From Carallia brachiata (Eukaryota; Streptophyta; Magnoliopsida; Malpighiales; Rhizophoraceae), in NCBI GenBank assembly GCA_021464245.1, contig JADCRB010000025.1, positions 4,901,903-4,965,902 on the forward strand: a stretch of 64,000 nucleotides of DNA, in the 5' to 3' direction. The notes below the pieces were generated by a model. That model worked only from the letters and a program-made list of their open reading frames with translations, ran no database searches and was not told the origin of the DNA. Made by a program: the position numbers and the translations under genes. Below, piece after piece: positions 37,041 through 49,100 of this stretch. Position 1 is the first letter of the stretch; each line of letters opens with the position of its first letter.

Positions 37041-38867
37041 CTTCACATACGTTAATTTGTCACCCAAAATGGCTTAGCTTCAAAGCCTACTTCATTTAGG
37101 ATATCTATGACATGAAGCAGTTTGGCGTACTAACTGCTCTGCGCCTAATCTATATAACAGTAGAAAACATGTGTATATCCTGAGGAAATATGTTTCGATT
37201 AGTATTCATAATACAATAATTATTGTAATTTGTACAACTACAATGATAAAATGTGAAATGAGAAAAATAATTTTTTTTGTTGCACATTTTATAAATATGT
37301 TTGTAGAAAGTTACAAATTTATTACATTATAGACATTTCTTTAAGTAATTTTCTTGTGCCATGTATGTATTGGAACTTATAACAGTATTATAATCAAAGT
37401 TTCCTCTCCTTTCACTCTCTTTGTTAACTCTATTTCTTTTTCAGTAAATATTAAATATGCCATAAAATTTTGTAATTCAACTAATAAATCTTTCAAAATG
37501 TTACTTAACATTCTCAAATGAAAAACGTTCCTTTGAGTTTCAATATTAATAAAGAATTGCCTTTATAACAATAAAAAATAATCACTTATTAATTACTCAT
37601 TAATTTTGAAACGTTAACTTCTTAATTACTCATTAATTTTAAAATCAATATTATCTTAACAATTTATTCAATCTAAAACGGCATCCTCTTAACTATTTAT
37701 TAATTTTAAAATAAAATTTGTCTTAACAATTTATTCATTCAAGAAGAGCAACCTCTTGATTATTCATTAATTTTGAAATAAAAATTACCTTAACAATTTA
37801 CTAACAATGAAGGGGAAAGGGCCGTTTTGGACGCATAGTGGGTGTAGTACTCCAGCAATTTGAACAGTAAAGATTGACGCCTGATGTACCCTTCATGTGG
37901 CCTCTCCGGATTAAAAAAAAATGCAACTATTTGTTAATTTAATATAATTAGGTTGAATTTTTTAAGAAAAAAATTAAAAAAAAGAATTTTTTTATTTATT
38001 ATTTAAGATTTATATTTTAAATTTTAAGATAATACTTATTTTATTTTAGATCTTAAATTTATAATTTTTTTAAAAAAAACTATTTTCTCTAAAAAAAATT
38101 TAATGCAATTACATTTAAAATGCAAATAGTTGCATTTTGTAGACACCATTTCGGAAGCAAAACGCTCTAATTTGAAATATGCCTGCGGAAGATCCATTTT
38201 TGACCGTGGTTAGGATTGAACCTTCTCCACTATTGTGGCCTCATAAATATCTGATTACTTAATTGCTGGCTGATTCTTGCGCATGTGAGTCAAATTTGAC
38301 CTCAACTTTGCATCCTCTGCCATTCCTTCCCCGCTTGGCGTAGCACCCTATTAGTTGGCTCTTCGTATATCATACCGTCGAAGAGAGCCAATTTATGTAC
38401 CCACGGCTCATACATAGGAGCAGCAATTCTTACCGACGACTGTTGATTCGAATGATAAAAAATTAAATATTTTTTAAATAAAATTTGAATTTGAGTCTTA
38501 TAAATAAAAAAAATGGTATTAAGAGAGTTGTTCTTAATATAGATCCAACAATTCTCGAACTGAATTAATCATGACCCAATTAGACTTTCTAAATATTGAG
38601 AGAAGAAAAAAAAAAAAAAGAAGCAGCAGCCCTTAGTGTAATTTACAATAAACTTACATCCCTCAGCATTATGCCTCCATAACGTGCAACATGCAAAGGA
38701 CGATTTTAGCTACAAGGAAAATTTAGTTTACGATTTTACGGAAGAAAAAATAAAAAAAAAGAACAAGAAGATACTTCCAGACTGCAAGAGCCACATAATA
38801 TTTGAGCAAATATACTTGCAATCTAGAGGCACGACGCCTTTATGAACTCATCATCAATTGAGACGCT
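37041..38867. other. Intergenic DNA upstream of polygalacturonase
   Basis: The stretch 37041-37300 is the probable promoter side of the polygalacturonase. 37550-37800 contains four imperfect copies, about 60 bp apart, of a unit like cttattaatta...cattaattttgaaa followed by ttaacaattta. 37910-38150 is AT-rich, with an imperfect inverted pair atgcaactatttg / caaatagttgcat at 37920 and 38131, possibly the ends of a short MITE. No gene was seen. Confidence 0.45.
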
Positions 38868-39197
38868 TTAAGCCCCGGGAGAAGGCTTCCTTCTACGATG
38901 TTCCACAATGACAAACCCGCCATAATATTGGGCGGCCTCGTCGCTAGTGATGACAGGCTCCTCCTTGCCGCCACCGTAGCGGTGCATAGTCTCGTTGCTG
39001 GCAATAACCGGCACCCTCACTGTGGAAATTTGAGGTCCGTGATAAACAAATGGCAGTTGATGTTGGGGACTTTTCTGGCCTAATTGAGTTGAAGAATTTC
39101 TCCCAGCTGACCGCATTTTCCGGCCATAATAGTACTCCTCTACCATCTCAAAGCCTTCAAGTCCAACCTTAGTCAGTTGATCTGCTTGAGTTGCCAT
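38868..39197 (-). CDS. Uncharacterised 109-residue protein, single exon
   Basis: An intronless frame runs from the ATG at 39197 to a stop ending at 38868 (109 aa). It starts MATQADQLTKVGLEGFEMV, is Gln/Ser-rich and slightly basic in the middle (SAGRNSSTQLGQKSPQHQ), and ends with a tidy motif, SDEAAQYYGGFVIVEH, then RRRKP. There is no signal peptide or membrane helix. I do not recognise the family. Support for a real gene: non-repetitive protein-like composition, a good TATA box about 90 bp upstream, and a drop to AT-rich DNA outside the frame. It could be a short plant-specific protein; no function is proposed. Confidence 0.65.
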   Translation of the reverse strand: MATQADQLTKVGLEGFEMVEEYYYGRKMRSAGRNSSTQLGQKSPQHQLPFVYHGPQISTVRVPVIASNETMHRYGGGKEEPVITSDEAAQYYGGFVIVEHRRRKPSPGA

Positions 39198-39285
39198 AGC
39201 TCAACAGAAAAGCGCAAGACTTCTAAAACAGGTTAACCTTGTTTTGTTTTTTCTTTGTTGTGCTGTGGTTTTGAGGCCTACCCTC

Positions 39286-39293
39286 CTTATATA
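39286..39293 (-). promoter_or_regulatory. TATA box of the 109-residue gene
   Basis: The minus strand reads tatataag here, 89 bp upstream of the ATG at 39197, a normal TATA-to-ATG distance for a plant gene with a short leader. Confidence 0.6.
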
Positions 39294-39949
39294 CGAAGGC
39301 CATATGAGCTACCTTCTGGTCCTTGTCACCATTAAACTTTTCCCATTTGGATGAAGGGTTCTGGATAAGATTGTAATAATGGACGGTGAAAGATCATATT
39401 TTTATCCTCTTCCAAGACAAAATGCAGGATTCAAGCAATTACTGGTGGCCTTCGGCAACAAATAAAAGGGTTCTGGATTCCAGTTCCTTTTTTTTGGATG
39501 AGGATTATCTTATGTGCACTTTTGGTTAGATATTTACTCACTTTCCCTGGTAGTGACATTTTCTAGTGAGGATACACTTTGAAACAGAGAATGCCTTATA
39601 ATTATCTGGTGACTTTCCAAGTCTCAAAATTCTAGCTTATCCATCGAGATGATGAGGACAACGTCCTTCTTCTTCAAAGTTAAAGTGAAAAAGAACATCC
39701 ATGGCATCTTATTCTGATTCTGAAGATTCAAATTGCAGATAAAAGTTGATGAATTGAACATGGTCCATGGTTACTTTTGAGTGAGATGAGGCGGTCTATC
39801 CTTGTGCATTTCCTCTTTTGCGTCTTTGAGAATCGAATAAGCTAAATTTGCCATTTAAATAAATTTCTGTAACTTTTTTCTTTTTTTTCTTGGGTGTTGT
39901 AGAGGCAGCAACGCCATACAATTAAAACCAAAAACTTACACACATTCAT
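39294..39949. other. Intergenic DNA
   Basis: This is upstream sequence of the 109-residue gene. A few aggcctt/ttctggat words repeat but there is no gene-like signal or clear element. Confidence 0.4.
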
Positions 39950-40330
39950 ATGCCTCGCCCGAGGCCAATTAGCTCCCAGCCTCCCAACGTATCCTGTTTA
40001 AGGATGGGGCGTAGCCAGAATGTGGTTTTTGCTACATGTAGGCCAATTCGTAGCTTTAGACTGCAGTTTGCCAACCAGTCTGCAACCTGATTGGATTCTC
40101 GAAATGTATGGGTGAGATATTCAAGTCCTTTCGAATCGATTCCCTACAGCTAGAAACGAGACTGGAGTCAGGATGGATGATGAACCCAGACTCCCTCCTA
40201 ATGGCTTCCAAAGCAACCTGAGAATCCACCTCCACCTACGAGACATCCAATAAAATTGGACCATTATAAAGAAGATTAGCATGCCCCTCCATGCACCAAT
40301 GATCGCCCACACAAATGGAAAAATAATCAA
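39950..40330 (-). pseudogene. LINE RNase H domain fragment, frameshifted
   Basis: On the minus strand the frame reads VEVDSQVALEAIRRESGFI, then HPDSSLVSSCRESIRKDL; after a one-base shift near 40110 it continues FRESNQVADWLANCSLKL and GLHVAKTTFWLRP. These are the DSQ..A and ES.Q.AD.LA helices of the RNase H domain that ends plant LINE ORF2. The upstream segment WAIIGAWRGM is in a different frame again. No target duplication or complete ORF is present. This is a decayed fragment. Confidence 0.75.
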
Positions 40331-40878
40331 AATTTCTTAAATAGAAAAAAATACATGAATAAAAACTATAAATACAAAATAATGCTACAAATTTATTATT
40401 TAAATTTTAACTATTTATTCAATTATCAGTCCAAATATAATTAATAATTTAAATTTAAAAAATAGACTTATGTCATCATTTTATATCTAATTAAGTCACC
40501 TTAAAACTTGGAAGCTCCGGAGAAAACCCAAAAAAAAGTCCACATCATCCGTAACCGCCTTGTGATTTTTATTTTTATTTTTTGAGATTTCTTAAATTTA
40601 AACAAATTGATTAAAGAAGGAAAAACAATTGAAAAAATCAAAAATTTTAAATTTTTAATATCTTTTTTATTAATATACTGTTACTACTACTATTTAAATT
40701 ACAAATTCATATCTAACCGCTTGTGATTTGGAACCTTTGAAAAAATCCAAAAAAAATATTAAGCCCGGTTTTAATGCCAGAAAATTTTGGTCCCAGAAAT
40801 TATCAACTATTGAATATTGAATGGAAGAGGGCCAACAGTTTGTAGCCCAACTTACTTACTTCGACCACAAGCCCAGAG
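40331..40878. other. AT-rich intergenic DNA
   Basis: No coding signal. The sequence aacttggaagctccggag (40504) and atttggaacctttgaaa (40726) begin two loosely similar stretches about 220 bp apart, both followed by aaaacccaaaaaaa-like words, so a decayed tandem duplication is possible. Confidence 0.35.
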
Positions 40879-41363
40879 GAATATGTATAAATTAAGTTCT
40901 AAATATTTCATTTTTTTATATTTAAATTTTATGTCTTTTTGACATTTCATTTAAATTCTAAATATTTCAATTTCTTACCACATCAGTCTTTTTATTTACA
41001 AAAAATAGTCAATTTATTACTAAATAAATTTAACTTAATTCAAATTATTAAAAAAAAGGTCAAATACACGAATTAAATATTTTTTCATTAACAAAATATG
41101 CATATAATTAACAAATATACGAAGTAAATAAGTAATATGCATATTAATTGATAGAAAAAACATTCAATTCATGTATTTAACTTTTTTTTAAATAATTTTT
41201 TGTAAGGTCAAAATTATTTTTTAATAAATTAATAACTTTTTGTCAATAGAAAAACTGATTTGGTAAGAAATCAAATATTTTAGAATTTAAAAAAAATTTT
41301 AAAAATATTTAGAACTCAAATATAAAAAAACTTAAAAATTTAAGATTTAAATTATATATATCC
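40879..41363. mobile_element. MULE-like MITE, diverged relative of 20196-20684
   Basis: The left end aatatgtataaattaag and the interior phrases atttcttaccacatca, tttttatttacaaaaa, aatatgcatat and ttgatagaaaaaa occur in the same order and spacing as in the 20196-20684 element. The right end mirrors the left (aaattatatatatcc). The flanks do not show a perfect duplication, consistent with greater age. Confidence 0.7.
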
Positions 41364-42718
41364 CCAAACCGAGACGGCTAGATAAAATCAGGGCCGAAAG
41401 TTCAAGAAATAGGCCCGAGTGGAGAGAATTGTAACACCTCCTGATGACTCCGTTAACAGAGATGCACAGAGGAAAAAAAAAACCCTTGATTACGGACAAA
41501 AAAAAACTTAATTTTGTAATTTTTTTTTCACTTGATATATCAGTCCATAATAATTTGGTCATTTATTTAATTATACGTGATAAGGAAGGAAGGCAACCAC
41601 AACATGTGATATAGAAGTAAAACTTTACGCGTTGCAGGAACAGCAGATGAAATCCCGTCGAAGTTATTTAGTCCGAGCTTCGCGGAGTTTAACATTTTTA
41701 TACATAATTTTCAATATTTCTTGTGTTGTAAGTAATTTCATTTTTACTCTTGGCTTTTACAAAATATAAAATTATAAAATAAGGAGATGCTTTCTTTTTG
41801 TATTTAGCTAAACTTTTCATTTGTATTATTTAGCTAAAAATAAGTTTCTACTTTATAATATTGTAATACAATATATATGATAATAATTTTTTTATGTGAT
41901 AAGTTACGACAATAATTGTTATAAAAATTACAAATCATTTATGATTATTTTTCATAATCTAAAAATTTGTTATTAATTATGATAATAATTGAAAGAATGG
42001 TTATAAAATCATTAATAGTAATAACTTTTTATGTAATAAGTTATTGTTAGAAAGGTTACAAATTATTTATGATATTTTTTTTTTTTTAGAAATTTGTTAT
42101 TATTTCTTTTTTTATCTTTGTCTTTTTATGCCTGATCTTTATTAAAATTCTTTTATTTACTGAATTATTACTAGTAAGTAGTGAACGATTAAGATGTCGC
42201 ATATTTCAAGTTTTATTCACACAGAACGTCCCATTGCATTAAAACGTTGTGACAAAAATTAGAAGCAATGTCTCAAGGAAACGATCTACCACGCAGGCAT
42301 CAAGCCTTGTTTGTGACACAGATTATTTCTTGTTAACATAATCTCGTTATAAGAAGAAAAATTACGGGAAATTAGGGCACTTGGTGTTGAACATTGCAAG
42401 GACAGCTTGAGATTAAGGATAAGGAGAAGTGTCCTTAATCTCTCTAGTAGTGTTATATAACATAAATTTTTTTTTTACGATTTTTCACGATTTAGCTTTT
42501 TTGTTTATGTGGTAAGAAATTTTTGATTATTTTATTTTATTTTTTAAAACTAAAATCTAATTAGATTTAGTATTACCTTTAAATTTAACAATTTTTAGTA
42601 AAATTTTATGAAAGATTTTTCATAATATTTATCTTTATTCCTCTATTTTATTTCACATAAACAAATTGGGCACAATTTGAGTCAGCAATAACAGTAGAAG
42701 GGGTGTTTCGCTATGCTT
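41364..42718. other. AT-rich intergenic DNA
   Basis: 41880-42110 carries several copies of gataagtta/gataataatt and acaaattatttatgat words in alternate orientation, suggesting a decayed tandem or inverted repeat. No gene was recognised. Confidence 0.35.
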
Positions 42719-43292
42719 TTTAGGGGGTGTATTTACTTTTCATTTTGAAAAAATTGAAATATGAGTGTTTGGTAAAGTATTTTTGAGATTACTTGTTGCT
42801 GATTATTAGTCCAATTAGCTACTGTTTTAAAAAATAGGTTAAACTTATTTTTTAAATCAATCAGTTATTGATACATATTAGACTAAAATACCCTTCTTTT
42901 ATGTGTAGGAAATAATACCAGTAGTTACTAAAATAAACAAGATAAGATATGTTCTTTTTAAAATTTCAATAATATATTTTTTAAAATTTTCCACAGACAA
43001 TTAGTAAAATTATTGATTTTTTTGTTGAAATAATAATAATTATTTTTTTGCAACTCCTTGCAAATTGTTTTTTTTAATTAAAGTATATGGACAACCAAGA
43101 CGAAAAGATCTTTTTCGCAAAAATGTTACAAGTGAAAAAAATATATAATGTATAAAATAATCATTTTATAATTTGAACAGCAAACAAAAAACAATCTAAC
43201 TAAATATTATAATTTCATTTTGTAATCAACAACAACAATCAAGAATTGGCAACATCAACAGCAATAAATAATAGATAAGTCAAATAGGCTCG
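42719..43292. mobile_element. Decayed MITE related to 16079-16783
   Basis: It begins gggggtgtatttacttttcatttt, then gagtgtttggtaaagta, paralleling gggtgtttgg ... tttacatttcatttt ... ggtgtttggtaaact of the 16079-16783 element, and ends with aacaacaacaatcaag ... agataagtcaaataggctc, paralleling the caatcaataacagc ... ctaatccaaacagaccc end. Terminal repeats are degenerate and no target duplication is clear. Confidence 0.6.
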
Positions 43293-43509
43293 AAATCATA
43301 AAAACATTTGAAAGATTAGCTTATATCCTATTTATTAAATTAAGTAATTAATTTGATGTTGTGGTTTTTTTTAAGTAAAATAAAATCACCTTACAGGTCT
43401 GACGATTATTAAATCTTTGAGCCGAAACCAACTTTTAAACTATTGATATCCTCATTCAATTTTTTTATAAGGAGAACCCATTACCGAAATACTATTAAAC
43501 TTAAAATAG

Positions 43510-44600
43510 ATCGTCTAACGACTTATATAACAGTAGAGTTTTTGGCTATTCGATATGCTATGAAAATTGCTTATTATCTAAGTTATGAGGTGTTATTGAA
43601 ATAAAGTTCCTTAAAACTTTATACCTAGTTTCTTCAAGATATGCTGCTTATCATCTTTGGACAGTGTTGCTTGTAGATATACGGTTGCTTTGTAAACATT
43701 GATGAGATATTCAATTTAGATATATCGTGCAAGGACATATCTATGCCATAGCATTTTGGTGCCGTTATTTAGTTCATTGAGAATATGTGGTGGTGAACTC
43801 TTTTTTTTTTTTTTTTTTCTCCCTCTCTCTGCGAAAAGAAAACCAAGCTTTAGAACCCGTTTGGCAGGTGGCCACCAACCACCACCGTTAGCCATCCTCC
43901 TTCCCCTCCAAATCTCCTCCTCCCTTTTCTTTGCTCCTCCTTCCTTTTTTTTGCTCCTCCTTTTCTTCTCTATCCTTTATTCTCTCTCTTTCTATCCTAT
44001 TCCCTCTCTATATCTGCCTCTATGAAAGCTCCTTTTGCCTCCTCACTCCCTTATCTTCTTCCCTAGATTTAAGAATGTAGAGCCCACCTATGGCCCCCCC
44101 AATACCAGATTTGGGAGTATCTCGCCCGACCTTTCTTTTGTTATCTTAGATGCTTCGCCTGCCATCGGCTCTGCTGCCTCTTCCGCCGTATCTGTCGCTG
44201 TTGAAGCTGTCTCGAACATTGCAGATGCCATCCCTGACCCCCTTGAAGTCGCCACGGACGTAATCCCGAGAGCTCATCCTCTCATTATTCCTTTTGTCCC
44301 CTATAGTATTAGAAAGGATTTTGTTGCACTTACTTTAAATGGGCGTTGTGCTGCAGCTATTGTGTAGGTTGTAGGTTAGTATTTTCCTCAGTTGTAAGTC
44401 ATTTTGACCGTCTGTTTATCCTATCTCGTGTATATTTCTCTGACGCTCTCGCGTTCATCATATAAAATCACTTTATATTAATGTAATGATTTCCTTTCGT
44501 TCAAAAAGAAAGGACATATCTATGTCGACTTCCTTACTAAATTAAGTACAAATATTACGCCTAAAGATGTATTTTTGGTTTGAGCTCTGTTTTAGAGCCA
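43510..44600 (+). pseudogene. LINE RNase H fragment, split by a retroposon insertion
   Basis: At 43529 the plus strand reads TVEFLAIRYAMKIAYYLSYE before a stop; the E-x-x-A-I-R-x-A-M-x-x-A pattern is the first conserved helix of the LINE RNase H domain. The frame is decayed by stops further on, then after removing the 43746-44509 insertion and one target-duplication copy it continues IYVDFLTKLSTNI, like the AD.L.K helix near the end of that domain. Low sequence conservation makes the boundaries approximate. Confidence 0.5.
43731..44524 (+). mobile_element. LINE-type retroposon with perfect 15-bp target duplication
   Basis: The insertion is 43746-44509 (764 bp). The 15-mer aaggacatatctatg flanks it exactly at 43731-43745 and 44510-44524. 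It includes a T-run, a pyrimidine-rich leader (tccctctctct, ttctctctctttc), an Ala/Ser/Val-rich open segment (about 44035-44367, ending with a stop) and a 3' end, gatttcctttcgttcaaaaagaa, closely similar to that of the 23891-25297 insertion. The two are probably members of one family. No reverse transcriptase is encoded. Confidence 0.8.
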
Positions 44601-46177
44601 AAAGATTTTGTTGGAAAATATATTGAATGTAACAAATAGTTAACTTTAAGTAGTAACAATCATATTTTACGTAATTAAAAATTCAAGATTATTCATTACT
44701 TTCAAGACGTTTGTTGATTCTAAAATGACTCTGACTCTTTACCTTTTTTCTTTTCAGTTTCTCCTTTTGTTTTTTTTTTAATAGAAAAAAATATTTACAG
44801 ATATATAAGTTATTAGATCTGCGGGTTAAGGTCGGATTAACTTTCGTTTGTATACTTCATTCAATCCAATCCATTAGAAGGGACTCTTTCTATTACTGTT
44901 GGGTCTGAGTAAATTTTCTTTAAGTTAATTACGACGATTGTATAGTTTGGAATTAGTACTGCACGCTTACAGTTAAACTGATAATTAAAAAAAATATTAT
45001 CTCTAAAGTACAGTTGGTACGGAGGAATATTACCTCCAAAACGCAGCTGTTAAAATTTGAACTATAATCAAATACGAGGAAGATATATTAAATTACTATT
45101 AAACTATCATTTTAAATAATTTTTTAATTTCTCCTCTTATAAGCATATAAAGTATGCTGGATGTGTAGAATAAAAATAAGTTTAGGGTCTCTTTAGTGTT
45201 GTGACAGCGCTTCAAATGAACTTTTAAAAATTATAATTTTTATTCTTTTTTTTGGGTATAAAGAAAAAGTCATTTATTTGGTTTTGGTGTTATATTTAAA
45301 ATTTTGATGCATCCAATCAGTCACTATCTGAAGGGACAAAAAAATACATAAAAAAGTTCAATTTTAAACGGGAGATCATAGATCTCACATCTTCTGTTTT
45401 GCAATTTGCTAACCACTGTAGAAAAAGTGGTGATGACGCGCTACTCCAAATTTATGATTCTGTATCCATTTTTTTTTTTTTTTTTTAACCACTAAATTGT
45501 CAAACAATTTGTTACGCAGAGTTAATTAATTAATGTATTTATTTTTTTTAAAATTTAATATATATATTTTTAATATAATAATTTAAATTTTTATATATTA
45601 ATTTTATTTTTATCATTACACATCCACCTAATTTTTTGTTCGCTGTCACGAAAATTTTATGAAGCTGCAAATTCAAATGACCCGGAGGCATTAAATATTG
45701 ACATCTGTGTGAAAGAAAAAATATTTGGTTTACATATTTTGTATACATATATAATATAATAATAAATTTTTTTACTGTTTTAGACAAATCTTATATGGTA
45801 AAAATGATACAGTAGCCGGTTCGGTGCACTTAACCAAATCCCTTTTTTTTTCTTTGTTTGGCCTTTAAATTTAATGTGTATATATCTGTATCAATTATCC
45901 AATCCACTTCGAAGGCATAAATCCGGCAGAGCCCTGCCGCGAGAGTTAAGTACACGCGCTCGTGGTCTAATCCAGTCCGCTGGCATTTTCGGAAGACGCA
46001 ACAAAACAAGAAATCATCGTCCTTGTCGCCTCTCCTAATGTACTAACGAAGAAGAAGCGTAAGCGCGCTGCTGCTCTGGTCTCTCTGATCGTTAAAAAAA
46101 AAACAACGGACAATCAATCAAACTCCGATTTCAAAATAGCTTCCTAATTAAACAGAAGAAATTCAGACAAGAACAAG
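44601..46177. other. Intergenic DNA upstream of IBR3
   Basis: 44601-45830 is AT-rich with T-runs (45468-45486). 45900-46177 is more GC-rich and forms the probable promoter and leader of IBR3. No gene and no complete element was seen, though 45180-45310 has a gggtctctttagtgttgtgaca start reminiscent of a decayed MITE end. Confidence 0.45.
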
Positions 46178-49100
46178 ATGGCGAGCCGTACATCAGATCT
46201 GCTAAGGCAAGTTCAGTCAGCTCACGACTTCGACCACGTGGCCCTGCTTCGCTACGCCTCCGCTAATGTCCCCGGCTTCCCCCCCGTCTCCCCCTCCACT
46301 TTCTCCGTCAAGCAGGTGTTTCCTTCTCTTTTTTTTTTTTTTTTTTTTTCAATTTATGTTTTTAGTGCCTCCACTTTGGCCGACAAGCAGACTTTTTTTT
46401 TTTTTTTTTTGGTTGGGGTGCTGTATTAGTTCGGACACGGACAATCGAACCCGACGTTTCTGTTGGAAGTGGGCACTGGAATTTCCGTGAAACGCTACGT
46501 TTTGAGGAAGAAGCCTTCTGGGAAATTGCTTCAGTCTGCCCATGCCGTCGACCGAGAGTATCAGGTAGTTTTTCAATGGATTTGTTATCAAGTATAAATT
46601 TGGTAAAGCGTAACGATTTGACATGATTTATAATATCTTTAGATTTTCCCACTTACTTGAGCTTTTAGTTAGATTTGAGCTTCTAGAGAGCTTTGGTTTA
46701 CTCTCGCGCGCCAACAGGCTGTTTGACCCTTTCATATTGGCGGTTTGAACCTTTTCTTATGAGTGGTTTGACCCTTTTGATATAGGTTTGGCCCGTTCAT
46801 TCCAGTTTCCTTGTTTCACGCGTGCTAATCAGTAGGGTAGAATGGTTCCTTGACATAATTGATTCATGCTTTTTTTTTTTTTTTTTACTTATAAGTTTCG
46901 ATTGCTTAGTGATTCTATTTTCTTTTGTTTCCTTCTTTTCGTTTTTCGTTTGTGTTTGGAAAAAAGGGAAAAGAGTTTAATTTTTGGTTTGTTATTTGGG
47001 TGTGATGTGAAAGGTTCTTCGAGCTTTGGGCGAGCACACACAAGTTCCAGTTCCTAAAGTGTTCTGTTTGTGTAAGGATCGGAGTGTAATTGGAACTGAA
47101 TTCTACATTATGGAGTTTCTGGAAGGACGCGTTTTTATAGACCCCAAGTTACCGGTATGACATTTTCTATGTAATGAACTGGAATTGGCAATATCGGAAT
47201 TGGCTGCTTCTGCCAAACAACGGCATTTTGTATTCCTTGAAACTTTGTATTACTTTATAGGTTAAAGAGTTAAAGTTCGTTGTGTCAGGGCGTTGCACCT
47301 GAGAGGAGGAGCAAAATATATCAAGAAACTGCCAGAGCTTTGGCTGCCATACATTCTGCTGATGTGGATGCTATTGGTCTGGGAAATTATGGGCGGCGAG
47401 ACAACTACTGCAAACGACAGGTGTGCCGGTTGTCACTGTAGAATGCTTGCTTCCCATTTGATAACAAGAAGTGCCCTTCAGCATTGTAATTGGATTGTAG
47501 GGAGGGTTTCAAGGGTAGATTACAACTTGAGGTTCAGATGTGTGAAGCTTTTGCTCAAAATTAATATTGGTGCTAACAAATTTTAGGCTTGTGTAGGTAG
47601 ATAGATGGACCAAACAATACATAGCATCCACTGGTGAGGGCAAGTCTCCAAGAAATCCAAAAATGTTGGAGCTTTCTGACTGGTTAAGGCAACATATTCC
47701 TCGCGAAGATTTGTCGGGAGCGACTGCCGGCCTTGTTCATGGAGACTTTCGCATTGATAATGTTGTATTTCATCCGACTAAGGTACATGTCTTTTAATTT
47801 TTAATCGTTCATATTCTTGTTTATGTGAATATGTGGATATTTCAATTAGTACTCCAACAAAATCTATTGTGGGAACAGAGATTGAAGGGCAATGCCACTA
47901 ATGCTGTAGATCATTCTTGAAGTCAATTTACTTGGTTTCTGTAATGCTTAAACAGATTTGATGTGATAGTGTATTTTTGCAGGACCGAGTGATTGGCATT
48001 CTTGATTGGGAATTGTCTACTCTTGGAAACCAGATGAGTGACGTTGCTTACAGCTGCATGGTATTGAACCAATTCTTAAATTCACTTATTTGCATGTTAT
48101 TACATAGTTCTTTCCATTGCTACAGTCCAGATGTTAAATTTATGATCGATGCAGTGCTCCAGCTTTTGTTGGTTTACATGGATGGCAAAAGCCTTTATTG
48201 TCTTGCTCTTCTATTTCTTGACAGGCTTACGTTGTGGATCTTGACTTTGGTAAGGAAAAACTGGGTGAAGGTTTTGAACTTACTGGAATTCCAGAAGGGA
48301 TCCCTTCACAGGCGGAATATCTGGCTGCATACTGCTCTTCATCCGTAAGACCCCTGTCAACTGTTGCTTGTATAGTGTTGGGCTAGCTTATAATTGAAAT
48401 TTCAGTATTTCTGCAACTAAACAAATTTTTAGGAAGCTAAACTGAAGTGGTGAATGTTTGGGTCTTGCAGCTGCAAATTATATATTCTCTGCCACATAGT
48501 CTTTAATTAAGGTTTCTCTCTCGGCCTTCACAATACAAGTTTTAGTACTTAACTAGGGAATTTAGTTGGTGTGTTTCCATGTTGCAATTTGTGAATGCTG
48601 GTTTAAATTGATCCCGATCATATTTTCTGTAATCACGGACGTTCTCTTCATCCATGTCCATGGTTATTGATGTAATAGATGTTTATTGTAGATATGTTTT
48701 AAATTTTCATCCACATTACTGAGACTTTCACTTTTTTCCTTTTTTTTTGGGTCAATTAGGAGGCCCATTAAAACATAATTTACACAAAGGGATAGCTCTT
48801 CCCCTTCCATAAATTCCACCCTCCCTTCCCAAGATTAGAAATTAGGACCTCTAGAATAGAATTCTAAGTTCTAACTACTGAGGTGTCCCCTGAGGGGCTC
48901 TTTCCTTTTGTTTTATACTTGGATTTTGCAATGTAGGGTAAACCATGGCCTGCCAATAGCTGGAAGTTCTATGTTGCCTTTGGCATGTTCCGTGGTGCAT
49001 CAATCTTTGCTGGGGTGCATAGTCGATGGATTATGGTAATCTAAAGGACAAAGTTACATTTGATGCAAATCATGTTAGAAAATCTCCTATCTTGAAAGGT

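Noticed and set aside
37041..37067. Polygalacturonase start at 37067
   Set aside because: That codon is TTG; the first ATG in frame is at 37040 and precedes the signal-peptide-like segment.
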